Shown here: piece after piece, positions 33,168 to 43,374 of the stretch
Numbering within the stretch: position 1 is the first letter of the stretch
Layout of the letters: every line of letters begins with the position of its first letter
Source: Hydrangea macrophylla
Taxonomy: Eukaryota > Streptophyta > Magnoliopsida > Cornales > Hydrangeaceae
Length of the DNA stretch: 64,000 nucleotides
Assembly (NCBI GenBank): GCA_033977485.1
Contig: CM066998.1
Span: 27,405,501 to 27,469,500, forward strand
Direction: 5' to 3'
Translations under genes and position numbers: made by a program
The notes under the pieces: model-generated
What the model was told of the DNA's origin: nothing
Seen by the model: the letters and a program-made list of their open reading frames with translations, nothing else
Databases searched by the model: none

Positions 33168-34480
33168 ATGTTCTTAGGAGAAGTTTTTGAAGCTGTTTCC
33201 ATAGAATCTGAATCTGATCCTGCCACATACGAAGAGGCAATGGCTGATATTGATTCAGCTCATTCGGTTAAAGATGTGAAGGCTGAATTGGAATCTATGG
33301 ATTCCAATCAGGTCTGGGATCTTGTAGAACTTCCAGCCAATATTAAACCCATTAGCTGTAAGTGGGTCTATAAGAGAAAAAGGGGATCTGATGGAAAGGT
33401 TGAGACCTTTAAGGCAAGGCTTGTAGTAAAAGATTATACTCAGAGGGAGGGCTTTGACTCTGAGGAAACCTTCTCGCCGGTAGCCATGCTCAAGTCCATC
33501 AGAATACTCTTATCCATTGCTACATGCCTAGATTATGAGATCTGGCAGATGGACGTCAAGACTGCATTCTTGAATGGCAATCTTGAAGAGGACATCTATA
33601 TGCAGTAACCAAAAGGGTTCATAGTTGGTCGGAAAGGTAACTTGGTAAGCAAGTTGCAAAAGTCCATTTATGGGCTTAACAAAGCATCCAGGAGTTGGAA
33701 CATTCATTTTGACCAAGCGGTCAAGTCATTTGGTTTCATACAGAACTTGATGAACCTTGTGTATACAAGAAATGTGAAGGTAAGGTGGTAGTTTTTCTTG
33801 TGCTTTATGTTGATGACATTCTACTCATTAGGAATGATGTAGGGGCATTGTCATCGATTAAGGTTTGGCTATTTAGTACTTTTGATATAAAGGATCTAGG
33901 AGAGACGAGTTATATCCTTGGGATAAAGCTCTTTAGAGATCGTAAGCGAAAGATAATGGGATTATCTCAAGCTGGTTATATCAGGAAGGTACTGACTATG
34001 TTTTCCATGGATAATTCGAACATAGGTTTATTACCTTTCAGGCATGGTTTAGCATTCTCCAAGGACTAGTGTCCCAAGACACAGGAGAAGAGGAATCGCA
34101 TGGCAGGAGTTCTTTATGCCTCGGCAGTGGAAGTCTCATGTATGCGATGTTATGCACTAGACCAGATATCTGCTTTGTTGCTGGCATGGTCAGCAGGTAT
34201 CAATCGAATCCTGGTCCAGAGCACTAGACAGTCATTAAGCACATTCTTAAGTACTTGATTCTAGTGGGATACACTGACTTGAACTTTATGTCAGATAAAG
34301 ATTCAAGGAAGTCGATGTCGGGACATCTCTTTACCCTTGGAGGTGGTGCAATTGGTTGGAGGAGCATTAAGCATAAATGCATTACAGACTAAACTACGGA
34401 AGTTGAGTATGTGTCAGCTTGTGAAGCCGCAAAGGAAGCAGTTTGGCTCAGGGTGGTACCAGCATTGCTGTCACCTATTA
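33168..34480 (+). pseudogene. Copia reverse transcriptase and RNase H (element G)
   Basis: RT begins VWDLVELPANIKPISCKWVY, then KARLVVKDYTQREGFDSEET and WQMDVKTAFLNGNLEEDIYM (33541-33605). A stop at 33606 interrupts it. The YVDD active site is at 33806-33817 (VLYVDDILLI), followed by FSTFDIKDLGETSYILGIKL. RNase H pieces follow (KDSRKSMSGHLFTLGGGAIG near 34305, TEVEYVSACEAAKEAVWL near 34400). The order Gag-PR-IN-RT-RH confirms Ty1/copia. Multiple stops and shifts make it inactive. Confidence 0.88.
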
Positions 34481-34721
34481 CGCTATAAAGCAATAATAGT
34501 GGGGTAGTGGCTCAGTCCAAGGAGCCAAGGAACCACAGAAAGAGAAAGTAAGTAGAAAGGAAGTATTATCTTATACGAGATATAGTCCAGCATAGAGATG
34601 TGACTGTCACCAAGATTGCCACCGCTGACAATCTTGCAGATCTGCATATAAAGGCTTTGCCACAGAAAGTCTTTGATCGTCATCTTGATAGTCTAGGTCT
34701 TAGATGTAATGGGTTATGAGT

Positions 34722-34734
34722 GCAAGTGGGAGTT
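34722..34734 (+). other. Polypurine tract of copia element G
   Basis: GCAAGTGGGAGTT lies immediately before the 3' LTR start TGTTGGG at 34735. AAGTGGGAG is a common plant copia PPT. Confidence 0.75.
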
Positions 34735-34889
34735 TGTTGGGTTTGTGCCCTCAAACCATTACTTTATGTATGAGACATTGGCATTCTAATATATGGATAT
34801 CAGCTTTACATTTCAATATGTATGTTTCTTTTATGAGATGATTGTTAATCCTTAAGTATCATAGTAAGTAATTCGTATGTGGATGAGAT
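34735..34889 (+). repeat. 3' LTR of copia element G, left part
   Basis: The first 155 bases of the 3' LTR, ending in GAGAT, where element D is inserted. The LTR resumes at 43375 after D and the duplicated GAGAT. Confidence 0.92.
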
Positions 34890-36288
34890 TGATGTTGTCA
34901 ATATCAAGATATAAAAGTATACTTATTTTTCTAAAGATTTGCAGTGTGGAAGTAAAGGTCGAACCCACAGAGATTGATTACTACAACGACTTAATTTTAA
35001 AACCTAAGTCTAATTAATTAGGAAAAACGGATTTGATTTTGAATTTAATTAACCTAATAACAATAAAAGGAAATCTAACTTATGAAAGCAATTAAAAGTG
35101 TTTTTAAATAATATTTAAAGGAAACCTAGGATTGCAAATCCACCACTAGCTTCATAATAGGAATATCTATGAATTACTTTAGCTTATTACGTTGGATGAA
35201 TATGGGGAATTGTAGCTACAAGCCCAATTCCTCCGACAAGAAGATAATCATGGTTCAAGCACCAACATAATCCATCTGCGGATAGCACGAATCATCTCAC
35301 ACTAAACTAGGGTTGTGATCTAATCCGTCTAACCTAGGCATGGACTATTCGGATACTTGATAGCACGAATCAATAAAGCACCATCACATGTAAACAATCT
35401 AAACAAGCACAGCAAGAATAGATCGTTGAGCACATCACAGTCAAAATAGATCTGAGACAAGAATAAATTCTGAAAGCAATGATTTAATCAATAGTAGTAC
35501 GATTTATTTATAAAAATCCTCTAAACATGTGACTGTCATCCATACATAATAAAACTAAAATAAAAACATAAATAAAACCCTATTACTCATCTAGGGCTTC
35601 ATTGAAACCCTAGATCAATGATCTAGCTGTCCATGGAAGTAGTAGATAGCAAGAGGTTGATGGAGGAGGCCATGGAAACCCTTGGTCTTCTTATTCTTCT
35701 CCTTGCTTCCCTCTCTTCAATGGCTGGAAGTATGGTTGTAGAATGTGTGTATAATAATTGCCAACCCCATAATTGAGTAAATTTGGAGTTTATATAGAGT
35801 TTGTACAAGCTTTGGAAGGCTTCCTAACCCGAAACGAACTGAAACGCATGTAATTTACAGTCTGGACGTCGTTTAGCAGTCTCGTTTGCACAGGAGTCTT
35901 CAGTACACTGAAATACGCAACTTTGGTTTTTGGGCATATCGCGCGAGCGGGTCGAGCGAGCGCGACTTTGGTACCTCGCGCGCGCGGATCGCGCGAGCGA
36001 GTTATTGGGGGTCTCGCGCGAGCGGATCGCGCGAGCGGTTTCTGGATTCTCGCGCGAGCGGATCGCGCGAGCGATTCTCTGATTTTCCCGGGCGCGGGTC
36101 GCGCGCGCGACTTGGATTTTTCAGCTTCTTTAACTATGCTTTTTCACCCTGTTTAGCCTGGTTTAGTTGATTTCTTCCAAAACCTGTCAGAAACTAGAAA
36201 ACAGAGTAAAAATATACAAAAATAGGATAAAATAGTACTAACAAATGCGCGTTAAAGCGTATAATTAGGATTAGTTCTCTCCCGATCA
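34890..36288 (-). repeat. 3' LTR of element D
   Basis: 1,399 bp; the TATA box (minus) is at 35789-35796 and the CG-rich cluster at 35940-36111. It has one fewer copy of the roughly 40-bp GCGCGAGCG unit than the other LTR. The ORFs 35623-35808 (minus) and 35886-36170 (plus) are shadows of this LTR and recur in the 5' LTR. Confidence 0.95.
35789..36111 (-). promoter_or_regulatory. U3 promoter of D: TATA box and TCGCGCGAGCG cluster
   Basis: The minus-strand TATATAAA box is at 35789-35796. About 143 bp upstream (35940-36111) there are about ten GCGCGAGCG or GCGCGCGCG words, paired as GCGCGAGCGGATCGCGCGAG around GGATC. This is a dense CpG island in an AT-rich element. Confidence 0.65.
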
Positions 36289-36303
36289 CACCCCCAAACC
36301 TAC
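36289..36303 (-). other. Polypurine tract of element D
   Basis: The minus strand reads GTAGGTTTGGGGGTG immediately before the 3' LTR (TGATCGGGAG). Confidence 0.8.
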
Positions 36304-38864
36304 TTTTTGCTAGTCCTCGAGCAAAACTAAAATAAAAACTACTAATAAAAATCTATTCCATTTTCGTATGGATCACGATTGCATTTAGCTTATGCAACAA
36401 GCCTTTTAAACCCCTAGGTGTCCCTAGTCGGACGAGTGAAGTCTCGTGAGGGTTCTCATCGACAAGTCACCCACAACCATCTTTATTAACTTATAAATTC
36501 AAAAAGTTTTACTAAAAACGAAAAACATAATATTCAATACTCCTTATTATACAACAAAGATTTGAAATAGAATAACGAACATAAAGAAACAGAATCAAAC
36601 GTCTACACACATCATGAAAAACAATCTCAAGCACATGCATCGTATAAATCAATAGAGTTTCTCATAAAATCGCACGTGTGTGATATGGTAGTCAAATGAA
36701 CACGCGCTTGACATGAACTTGGAATAAAACCCGGATAACCGTCTAACTATGTCTTGACTACGACTCTCACAATGAATTACACTCTAAAATAAAACACTCA
36801 GAAACAGGTGTAATTTTTCTAATATATGGGAGCAAAGGAAATATATTTTCAAAACGATAAATGCTCACATACGACATGAAAAAGACGCATGACACGAAAG
36901 AATAGTAGTCTCATGGATAGGATGCCAACAATCAAGAGAAATTAATTATTACCATGTTTTAATCCCCTCCCATCGTTTACATATCAAAACCATGTTTTCT
37001 AGGATCAATTAGGACTTTTCAAAGGTTGTATTGTGGCTCAGGTAATGGAACACGATAGAACGGATTACTTGGGTAGGTTTAGAATGGCATTGTAAGGCAT
37101 GTTCAATTTCTTTCATTCGTCTCTTCTACCACATTCATCTTTTCATACTTTTTCTCATTCATTTTTCTTCTTTTCTTTCAATTTTTTTTTTCAACCTTCC
37201 TCTTCTTTATTTTTTTCTTTATTCTTTTCCTCCTCGTTGCTTTTGAAACGAATATTCAATAAATAACAAGGCAACCACCCCAAACATCATCTTATTTTCT
37301 TCTTCTTCTCAATCACACATCGCCTTAACACCACAAAAAGGTGATCAATCTTTCAGAAGTGAACTCCGAGTTGGCCAAATTGGAGCAAAAACAAGGATAA
37401 TGGTAATTTAAGAAAGAAATGGCATTTTAATGGCTCAAAGGGCGAACTAAGGGAATTTTCCTCATTTATCGGTCGGTAATAAACAAAGAGGGCCTAAAAT
37501 CATTTCCTAGGGTTATATGGTTCTTCAACATGTACGACGGAAGATTATTTAGCATGGTAACAACTATTTTAACTTGATTATCAACCAAAACAAGAATAAT
37601 GAGACTAAACAACAAATAGATGCGCTATTTCAATGAAATTCGACAAACACAAGATATTTATAACCCTCTAAAAAGAAAAGATAGGCTCAAAAGCTCACTG
37701 GGCTTAGTCTCCACCATGTGTTATCTAGAAATCCGAATCATATTATAGCTCACAACCAACATGTATTCAAGTGACTACGTGCAGTGCATAGGTTTATGTG
37801 CAAATCTATGATATAAAACTACGATTCAAACAATACATAACTTAAAATATTTCAACATGACTTCAGTAAATGTTTAATCACATATTTCCTTGTTTATCAT
37901 TCTATAACAAATCACATTACATACTAAGAAGTATTAAAATTGCATTGCAAAAACGTCAGTAATATCGTTTATTTAAACACACTTATTGAAAAATTTTAAA
38001 GTTTTGCATAAAATAATGTGCATGTGTGTGCATACCCCCAAACCTAAACCTTTCATTGTCCCTAATGAAACAATAAATCGAAAGAAAGGATAGTACAGAA
38101 GGAAGGAACGATAGTACCTTAATCTTGACAAGCATAGCACAGGTGACACAAAGGAATATGTCAATACAGTTCAATGTTACCTGCTACTGTGTAATAAAAA
38201 AAACTAACTAACAAAAGAATATTAAAAGTAAATAAACAGAAATATACAAAAAAAACTAATCGAAACTAAACGAAACGACTAACCGGAATAAAACATAAAA
38301 GTATAAATGGAATAAAGAAAACAACAACTAACTCGATCTAAAATAGCTTAATAAACAAAAAACAGAAACGAAAACATTGTCAGAACAAGTATGGGGGAAA
38401 ATACAGAAAACAAAAGAGAAAAACAGGAATTGGGGAAATCGCGCGAGCGGCCGTCGCGCGCGCGAATTCCCAAGATTTTTTTTTTTTTTTTTTGAAATTT
38501 TTCGCGCGAGCGAGGTACCTCGCGCCCGCGAGATCAGGCGCGAGGAGAACCTGAGGCTCATAATAAAGAAAAGCAAAGAAAAACGTCTAAGGCACATTCT
38601 CACGCCAGCGGGCCGCGCGAGCGACATCTCGCGCGAGCGGGCCGCGCGCGCGAGAATGGTTTCTTCCACTCTTTGATTAAAATTATGTATATAGTATTAA
38701 AATAAATTAATTCCAACCCCCAAACCTGTCCAGAATGTCCAACACAGACACAAACAGACTCAAAAACGACCAAAACAAAGAAAAACGAATGAAATAAAGC
38801 TTGGGTTGCCTCCCAAGAAGCGCTAACTTTTACGTCTTCAGCTAGACCATTCTAGCTCAAGATT
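36304..38864 (-). other. Long 3' non-coding region of element D
   Basis: No protein-coding frame is credible here. Blocks at 36371-36475, about 36735-36790 and about 37685-37720 recur, in order and in the sense of the element, in the 3' region of B. A CG-rich cluster of GCGCGAGCG words at 38440-38655 repeats the LTR motif, and the small ORFs at 38328-38676 are shadows of it. Pyrimidine tracts fill 37130-37240. This space takes the place of pol. Confidence 0.7.
38440..38655 (-). repeat. Internal GCGCGAGCG cluster of element D
   Basis: Four groups of words (TCGCGCGAGCGG, TCGCGCGCGCGA, TCGCGCGAGCGA, GGGCCGCGCGAGCGAC) separated by AT-rich spacers, the same vocabulary as the U3 cluster of D. It lies between the gag-pro stop and the PPT, so it should be transcribed in full-length RNA. 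Confidence 0.8.
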
Positions 38865-41252
38865 TTATGGAGGTTGAAAATCAGACTGTGTACCCCTAAG
38901 GATGTCAGGTAGAGCTCGATGGTAAGCAGAAATTACGTCACTTTGAATTAATTCGATTGACGGTTTGTCAGTATGTTCAAATCGATTTCTTACCTTTTGA
39001 GTAGATTCCGCATTAGGGTCCACGGGATTAGGATTCATCCACTCATCATCGTCCGCTATATTGTTTTCCCCACTCACATTTATTTCTTTGGTAGGCCCAA
39101 TATTCCGTTTTACCTCACCTTCCACCTCACATAGGGAATCGTCGTTTTTAGGCGGTTGATCCATAGCATTAAATACGTTTAATTTTAAGTTCATGTTCCC
39201 AAATGACACTTTCATTACCCCCGTCCGACAGTTAACACGTGCGTTAGCGGTTTCTAAGAATGGACGGCCTAAGATGACAGGAGTATGTTTCCTAACATCT
39301 AGCACCGGTTCGGTGTCAAGGACCATAAAATCTACAGGATAGAAGCATTTATCAACTTTAACCAAGACGTCCTCGACGATTCCTCTAGGAATTTTAATAG
39401 AACGATCCGCTAATTGTATAGTAGCGGCCGTAGGTTTCAGTTCACCTAGTCCTAATTGTTGATAGACGTGATAAGGTATGAGATTAACACTAGCTCCTAA
39501 GTCAAGGAGAGCCCTATGAATGATAGTGTCACCTATGACACATGAAATCGTAGGCGTACCTGGATCTTTATATTTTGGAGGAGCGTGTTGGAATATAGAG
39601 CTTACTTTTTCCGTGAGAAAGACCTTTTTAGGAGTATGACTCCGTATTTTGCGCTTTTGAGTACAAAGGTCTTTTAGACATTTAGCATAAGCGAGAATTT
39701 GCTTAATTGCGTCGAGGAAAGGAATATTTATTTTAACTTGTTTGAACACCTCGAGTATATCCTCAACCTTAAACCCTTTCTTAGGCAAATGTGACGGTCC
39801 CTCAACGTTTGGTGGGTATGGCATTCTCGGAATATAATTCGTTGAGACCGGTTCATTTTCTTTTCTACTTTGATTCACATCCTCATTTTTTTCTTTATTC
39901 ACCTTTAAATTTTTATCTTTCTCACCCCCATCCGGAATTACAACAACTTCCTCATCTCGAGTAGTCGTCCTAGTCGAGACAGCGTTCACGCTCTCACTCG
40001 TATTACCCACTGCGTATTGCCCCTTAGGTTGCTGAGTAGGTTGACTCGGCAACTTACTCTCAGTTAAACGGTTTAATGTATTAACAATTTGCCCTACTTG
40101 GGACTCCAGTTTTGCGATGGATTGTGTGTGAGAGTGTACTAACTGAACCACCGAACCAAAGTTTTCAAGTGAGGCCAACACCTTCTCCTCGAATGCATTA
40201 TTGCGTGGAGGTGGAGGAGGTGGTTGGTATTGACCTTGTTGGTATTGGGGTCGGTACGTATTTGGAAAATTAGTCGACCTAGGATTATAATTATTCTGTG
40301 GGAATTGTTGCATAGAATTAACGTGTTGTTCAACAAATTCCGGATATTGAGATGCAGAAGGACATGCAAAGATATTATGGGACGGTTCAGAACATAATGC
40401 ACATACTTCTAAAGAGGATGGATTAGACGGTTTGTTCATTTGCATCAGTCGGTCAAGTTTTCTATTTAATTCTTGTATTTGAATTGATTGACTTGACTCA
40501 ACTGTCACCTCTCGCTTAGGTTGAAGGTACCCCTCAGAACGTACCGACACAGCCTGATGCATCGAATTCTCGCTTAACGTTTCAAATATTTTCCAGGCCG
40601 CGTCAGCGCTTTTGTGTAGGAAAGTTTCCGCACAAACGGCATCGACGGTATTCCTAACAGAGGGAATAAGCCCCTCGTAGAAGACTTGAACCAATTGCCA
40701 CTTGGGAACCTGATGATGTGGACACGAACGTAATAATTCTTTAAATTTTTCCCACGTGTCATAAAGAGTCTCCCCATCTTGCATCACAAAATTAGTTATA
40801 TCTTTTCTTATCTTATTTGTACGCATAATAGGGAAAAACTTTTGTAAAAAGGCGGTGTGTAAGGTTTCCCATGTTTTTATTGTGTTTGGCTCAAGTGATT
40901 GAAGCCAATATTTAGCTTTGTCTCTTAAAGAGAATGGGAAGAGCCGCAATTTTAATTCATCATTATTTAGGTTCTGTATTTTCAAAGTAGAGCATATACC
41001 CTGAAAATCCCCTAAGTGTTGGTAAGGGTCTTCATTTAGACGGCCATGGAAGGAAGGTAATAGCGAGATCGTAGACGACTTTATCTCAAAGTGAGATGCT
41101 GTCGCCTCCGGTAATTCGATACCAGCTTGTGGCGTGTAAGTAGTAGGAATAAAATAATTTATAAGTGGAGGTGGTGGCGGTATATTAAGATTGTTCATAT
41201 TAGCTCCGTTGTTATTTTGGTTGTTGTCGTTATTATTTCCAATGTCTGCCAT
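38865..41252 (-). CDS. Gag-protease polyprotein of element D (Athila type)
   Basis: An open frame of 795 codons from ATG 41252 (MADIGNNNDN). The frame is also open further up to 41369. A potential original start at 41468 gives 32 residues before a TGA at 41370-41372, so the natural start may lie upstream. In order: an Athila Gag core (residues about 75-240: SLRDKAKYWLQSLEPNTIKT, FLQKFFPIMRT, LLRSCPHHQVPKW); a CCHC knuckle CALCSEPSHNIFAC (CX2CX4HX4C); a P/Q-rich and acidic linker; and an aspartic protease with HRALLDLGASVNLIPYHVYQ, ADRSIKIPRGIVEDVLVKV and VILGRPFLETANARV. DLG replaces DSG/DTG, as is usual in Athila. Nothing after the protease resembles RT. It could supply particles and processing in trans, while RT and integrase must come from elsewhere. 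Whether it is translated is unknown. Confidence 0.88.
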   Translation of the reverse strand: MADIGNNNDNNQNNNGANMNNLNIPPPPPLINYFIPTTYTPQAGIELPEATASHFEIKSSTISLLPSFHGRLNEDPYQHLGDFQGICSTLKIQNLNNDELKLRLFPFSLRDKAKYWLQSLEPNTIKTWETLHTAFLQKFFPIMRTNKIRKDITNFVMQDGETLYDTWEKFKELLRSCPHHQVPKWQLVQVFYEGLIPSVRNTVDAVCAETFLHKSADAAWKIFETLSENSMHQAVSVRSEGYLQPKREVTVESSQSIQIQELNRKLDRLMQMNKPSNPSSLEVCALCSEPSHNIFACPSASQYPEFVEQHVNSMQQFPQNNYNPRSTNFPNTYRPQYQQGQYQPPPPPPRNNAFEEKVLASLENFGSVVQLVHSHTQSIAKLESQVGQIVNTLNRLTESKLPSQPTQQPKGQYAVGNTSESVNAVSTRTTTRDEEVVVIPDGGEKDKNLKVNKEKNEDVNQSRKENEPVSTNYIPRMPYPPNVEGPSHLPKKGFKVEDILEVFKQVKINIPFLDAIKQILAYAKCLKDLCTQKRKIRSHTPKKVFLTEKVSSIFQHAPPKYKDPGTPTISCVIGDTIIHRALLDLGASVNLIPYHVYQQLGLGELKPTAATIQLADRSIKIPRGIVEDVLVKVDKCFYPVDFMVLDTEPVLDVRKHTPVILGRPFLETANARVNCRTGVMKVSFGNMNLKLNVFNAMDQPPKNDDSLCEVEGEVKRNIGPTKEINVSGENNIADDDEWMNPNPVDPNAESTQKVRNRFEHTDKPSIELIQSDVISAYHRALPDILRGTQSDFQPP

Positions 41253-41369
41253 TTTAATTGGTTCAATTTGAAAAGTTCGAGTTTTCCTTAACCGTTGACG
41301 GGTACTCTGAATTTCGGCCTCAAACAACGACGACGGAATCGGAGTTGATTCGTCGTCTTGCAACCTAGC

Positions 41370-41468
41370 TCAAGAAGCTTGGGTTGTGGACTTACTAGTT
41401 CTTAAGGTACGTTCAAGTTCAAGATCGAAAGATTTTAAATCTGGTTTATTTGAACGTGTACCCAACAT
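41370..41468 (-). pseudogene. Probable original N-terminus of D Gag, ended by TGA
   Basis: ATG 41468 opens MLGTRSNKPDLKSFDLELER in the same frame as the gag-pro ORF. A single TGA at 41370-41372 (context TCT TGA GCT) ends it after 32 residues. A CGA-to-TGA change by deamination of a methylated CpG would explain it. The continuation to 41252 is open. Confidence 0.6.
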
Positions 41469-41920
41469 AAACTAAAACAAAAGAAAAGAAACTAAAAACA
41501 AAGACTAACTAAACAAAATAAACAAATACAATCACGCAAATAAGATAACAAGCACTCAACTACTATGATGCATGCAAATTATCCTGTAATGCAATGACCG
41601 CGTCAAGCCCAGCGCCCCGGGTTTCCTAGCTAATGTAGTGCAATTAACCCTAAACTAATGCAAATAGTGCGTCACAGCGCCCTGACTTACAGTGGTTTTA
41701 AGCGAGTTGCACAGGAAGCAATTTATTTTATTTTATTTTATTTTTTTATTTGCGTAAGCTCCTTTGATGTAATTAGCTGCTCCACTCGGAAACGTTGACT
41801 ACAAAATAAAAGAAAAAGTTAGTAACTAAAAACAAAAACAGAAAATAAGAAAAATAAACACTAATCTAATATTTACGAATTAACTAAACTACGATTATAA
41901 AACTAAGAGTAGTAATGCAA
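41469..41920 (-). other. Leader of element D
   Basis: AT-rich untranslated leader between the PBS and the Gag frame, with a run of TTTTA units at about 41719-41742. I see no other structure. Confidence 0.6.
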
Positions 41921-41938
41921 TCCCCGGCAACGGCGCCA
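41921..41938 (-). other. Primer-binding site of element D (tRNA-Asp)
   Basis: The minus strand reads TGGCGCCGTTGCCGGGGA, the standard Athila PBS complementary to the 3' end of plant tRNA-Asp, five bases from the LTR. Confidence 0.9.
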
Positions 41939-41943
41939 AAAAT

Positions 41944-43369
41944 TGATGTTGTCAATATCAAGATATAAAAGTATACTTTACTTTTCTAAAGATTTGCAGT
42001 GTGGAAGTAAAGGTCGAACCCACAGAGATTGATTACTACAACGACTTAATTTTAAAACCTAAGTCTAATTAATTAGGAAAAACGGATTTGATTTTGAATT
42101 TAATTAACCTAATAACAATAAAAAGAAATCTAACTTATGAAAGCAATTAAAAGTGTTTTTAAATAATATTTAAAGGAAACCTAGGATTGCAAATCCATCA
42201 CTAGCTTCATAATAGGAATATCTATGAATTACTTTAGCTTATTACGTTGGATGAATATGGGGAATTGTAGCTACAAGCCCAATTCCTCCGACAAGAAGAT
42301 AGTCATGGTTCAAGCACCAACATAATCCATCTGCGGATAGCACGAATCATCTCACACTAAACTAGGGTTGTGATCTAATCCGTCTAACCTAGGCATGGAC
42401 TATTCGGATACTTGATAGCACGAATCAATAAAGCACCATCACATGTAAACAATCTAAACAAGCACAGCAAGAATAGATCGTTGAGCACATCACAGTCAAA
42501 ATAGATCTAAGACAAGAATAAATTGTGAAAGCAATGATTTAATCAATAGTAGTACGATTTATTTATAAAAATCCTCTAAACATGTGACTGTCATCCATAC
42601 ATAATAAAACTAAAATAAAAACATAAATAAAACCCTATTACTCATCTAGGGCTTCATTGAAACCCTAGATCAATGATCTAGTTGTCCATGGAAGTAGTAG
42701 ATAGCAAGAGGTTGATGGAGGAGGCCATGGAAACCCTTGGTCTTCTTATTCTTCTCCTTGCTTCCCTCTCTTCAATGGCTGGAAGTATGGTTGTAGAATG
42801 TGTGTATAATAATTGCCAACCCCATAATTGAGTAAATTTGGAGTTTATATAGAGTTTGTACAAACTTTGGAAGGCTTCCTAACCCGAAACGAACTGGAAC
42901 GCATGTAATTTACAGTCTGGACGTCTTTTAGCAGTCTCGTTTGCACAGGAGTCTTCAGTACACTGAAATACGCAACTTTGGTTTTTGGGCATATCGCGCG
43001 AGCGCGACTTTTGGTACCTCGCGCGCGCGGATCGCGCGAGCGAGTTATTGGGGGTTTCGCGCGAGCGGATCGCGCGAGCGAGTTATTGGGGGTCTCGCGC
43101 GAGCGGATCGCGCGAGCGGTTTCTGGATTCTCGCGCGAGCGGATCGCGCGAGCGATTCTCTGATTTTCGCGGGCGCGGGTCGCGCGCGCGACTTGGATTT
43201 TTCAGCTTCTTTAACTATGCTTTTTCACCCTGTTTAGCCTGGTTTAGTTGATTTCTTCCAAAACCTGTTAGAAACTAGAAAACAGAGTAAAAATATACAA
43301 AAACAGGATAAAATAGTACTAACAAATGCGCGTTAAAGCGTATAATTAGAATTAGTTCTCTCCCGTTCA
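41944..43369 (-). repeat. 5' LTR of element D
   Basis: 1,426 bp with the TATA box (minus) at 42844-42851 and the CG-rich cluster at 42993-43192. This cluster has an additional unit (GAGTTATTGGGGGTTTCGCG) relative to the 3' LTR. The flank GAGAT follows at 43370. Confidence 0.95.
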
Positions 43370-43374
43370 GAGAT

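Larger units (their letters stand above)
34885..43374 (-). mobile_element. Non-autonomous Athila-type element D (Gag-protease only) with GAGAT duplication
   Basis: LTRs at 34890-36288 (1,399 bp) and 41944-43369 (1,426 bp) begin TGATGTTGTC on the plus strand and end CGATCA or CGTTCA. GAGAT occurs on both sides (34885-34889, 43370-43374). The tRNA-Asp PBS at 41921-41938 and the PPT at 36289-36303 give minus orientation. The 5.7-kb interior holds a long Gag-protease ORF but no RT, RNase H or integrase. I count roughly 16 substitutions between LTRs (about 1%) plus one tandem-unit difference. It sits inside the 3' LTR of the older copia element G. Confidence 0.97.

Noticed and set aside
35886..36170. 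Plus-strand ORFs rich in Arg, Ala and Ser in the D LTRs (also 42941-43251)
   Set aside because: They are translations of the GCGCGAGCG cluster and run against the element.
38440..38655. CpG island of a host gene promoter
   Set aside because: The CpG-rich words match the LTR cluster of D and there is no gene start nearby.
38865..41363. Long ORF of D as a host gene
   Set aside because: Its Gag core, CCHC knuckle, DLGAS protease, flanking LTRs, PBS and PPT show it is retrotransposon gag-pro.
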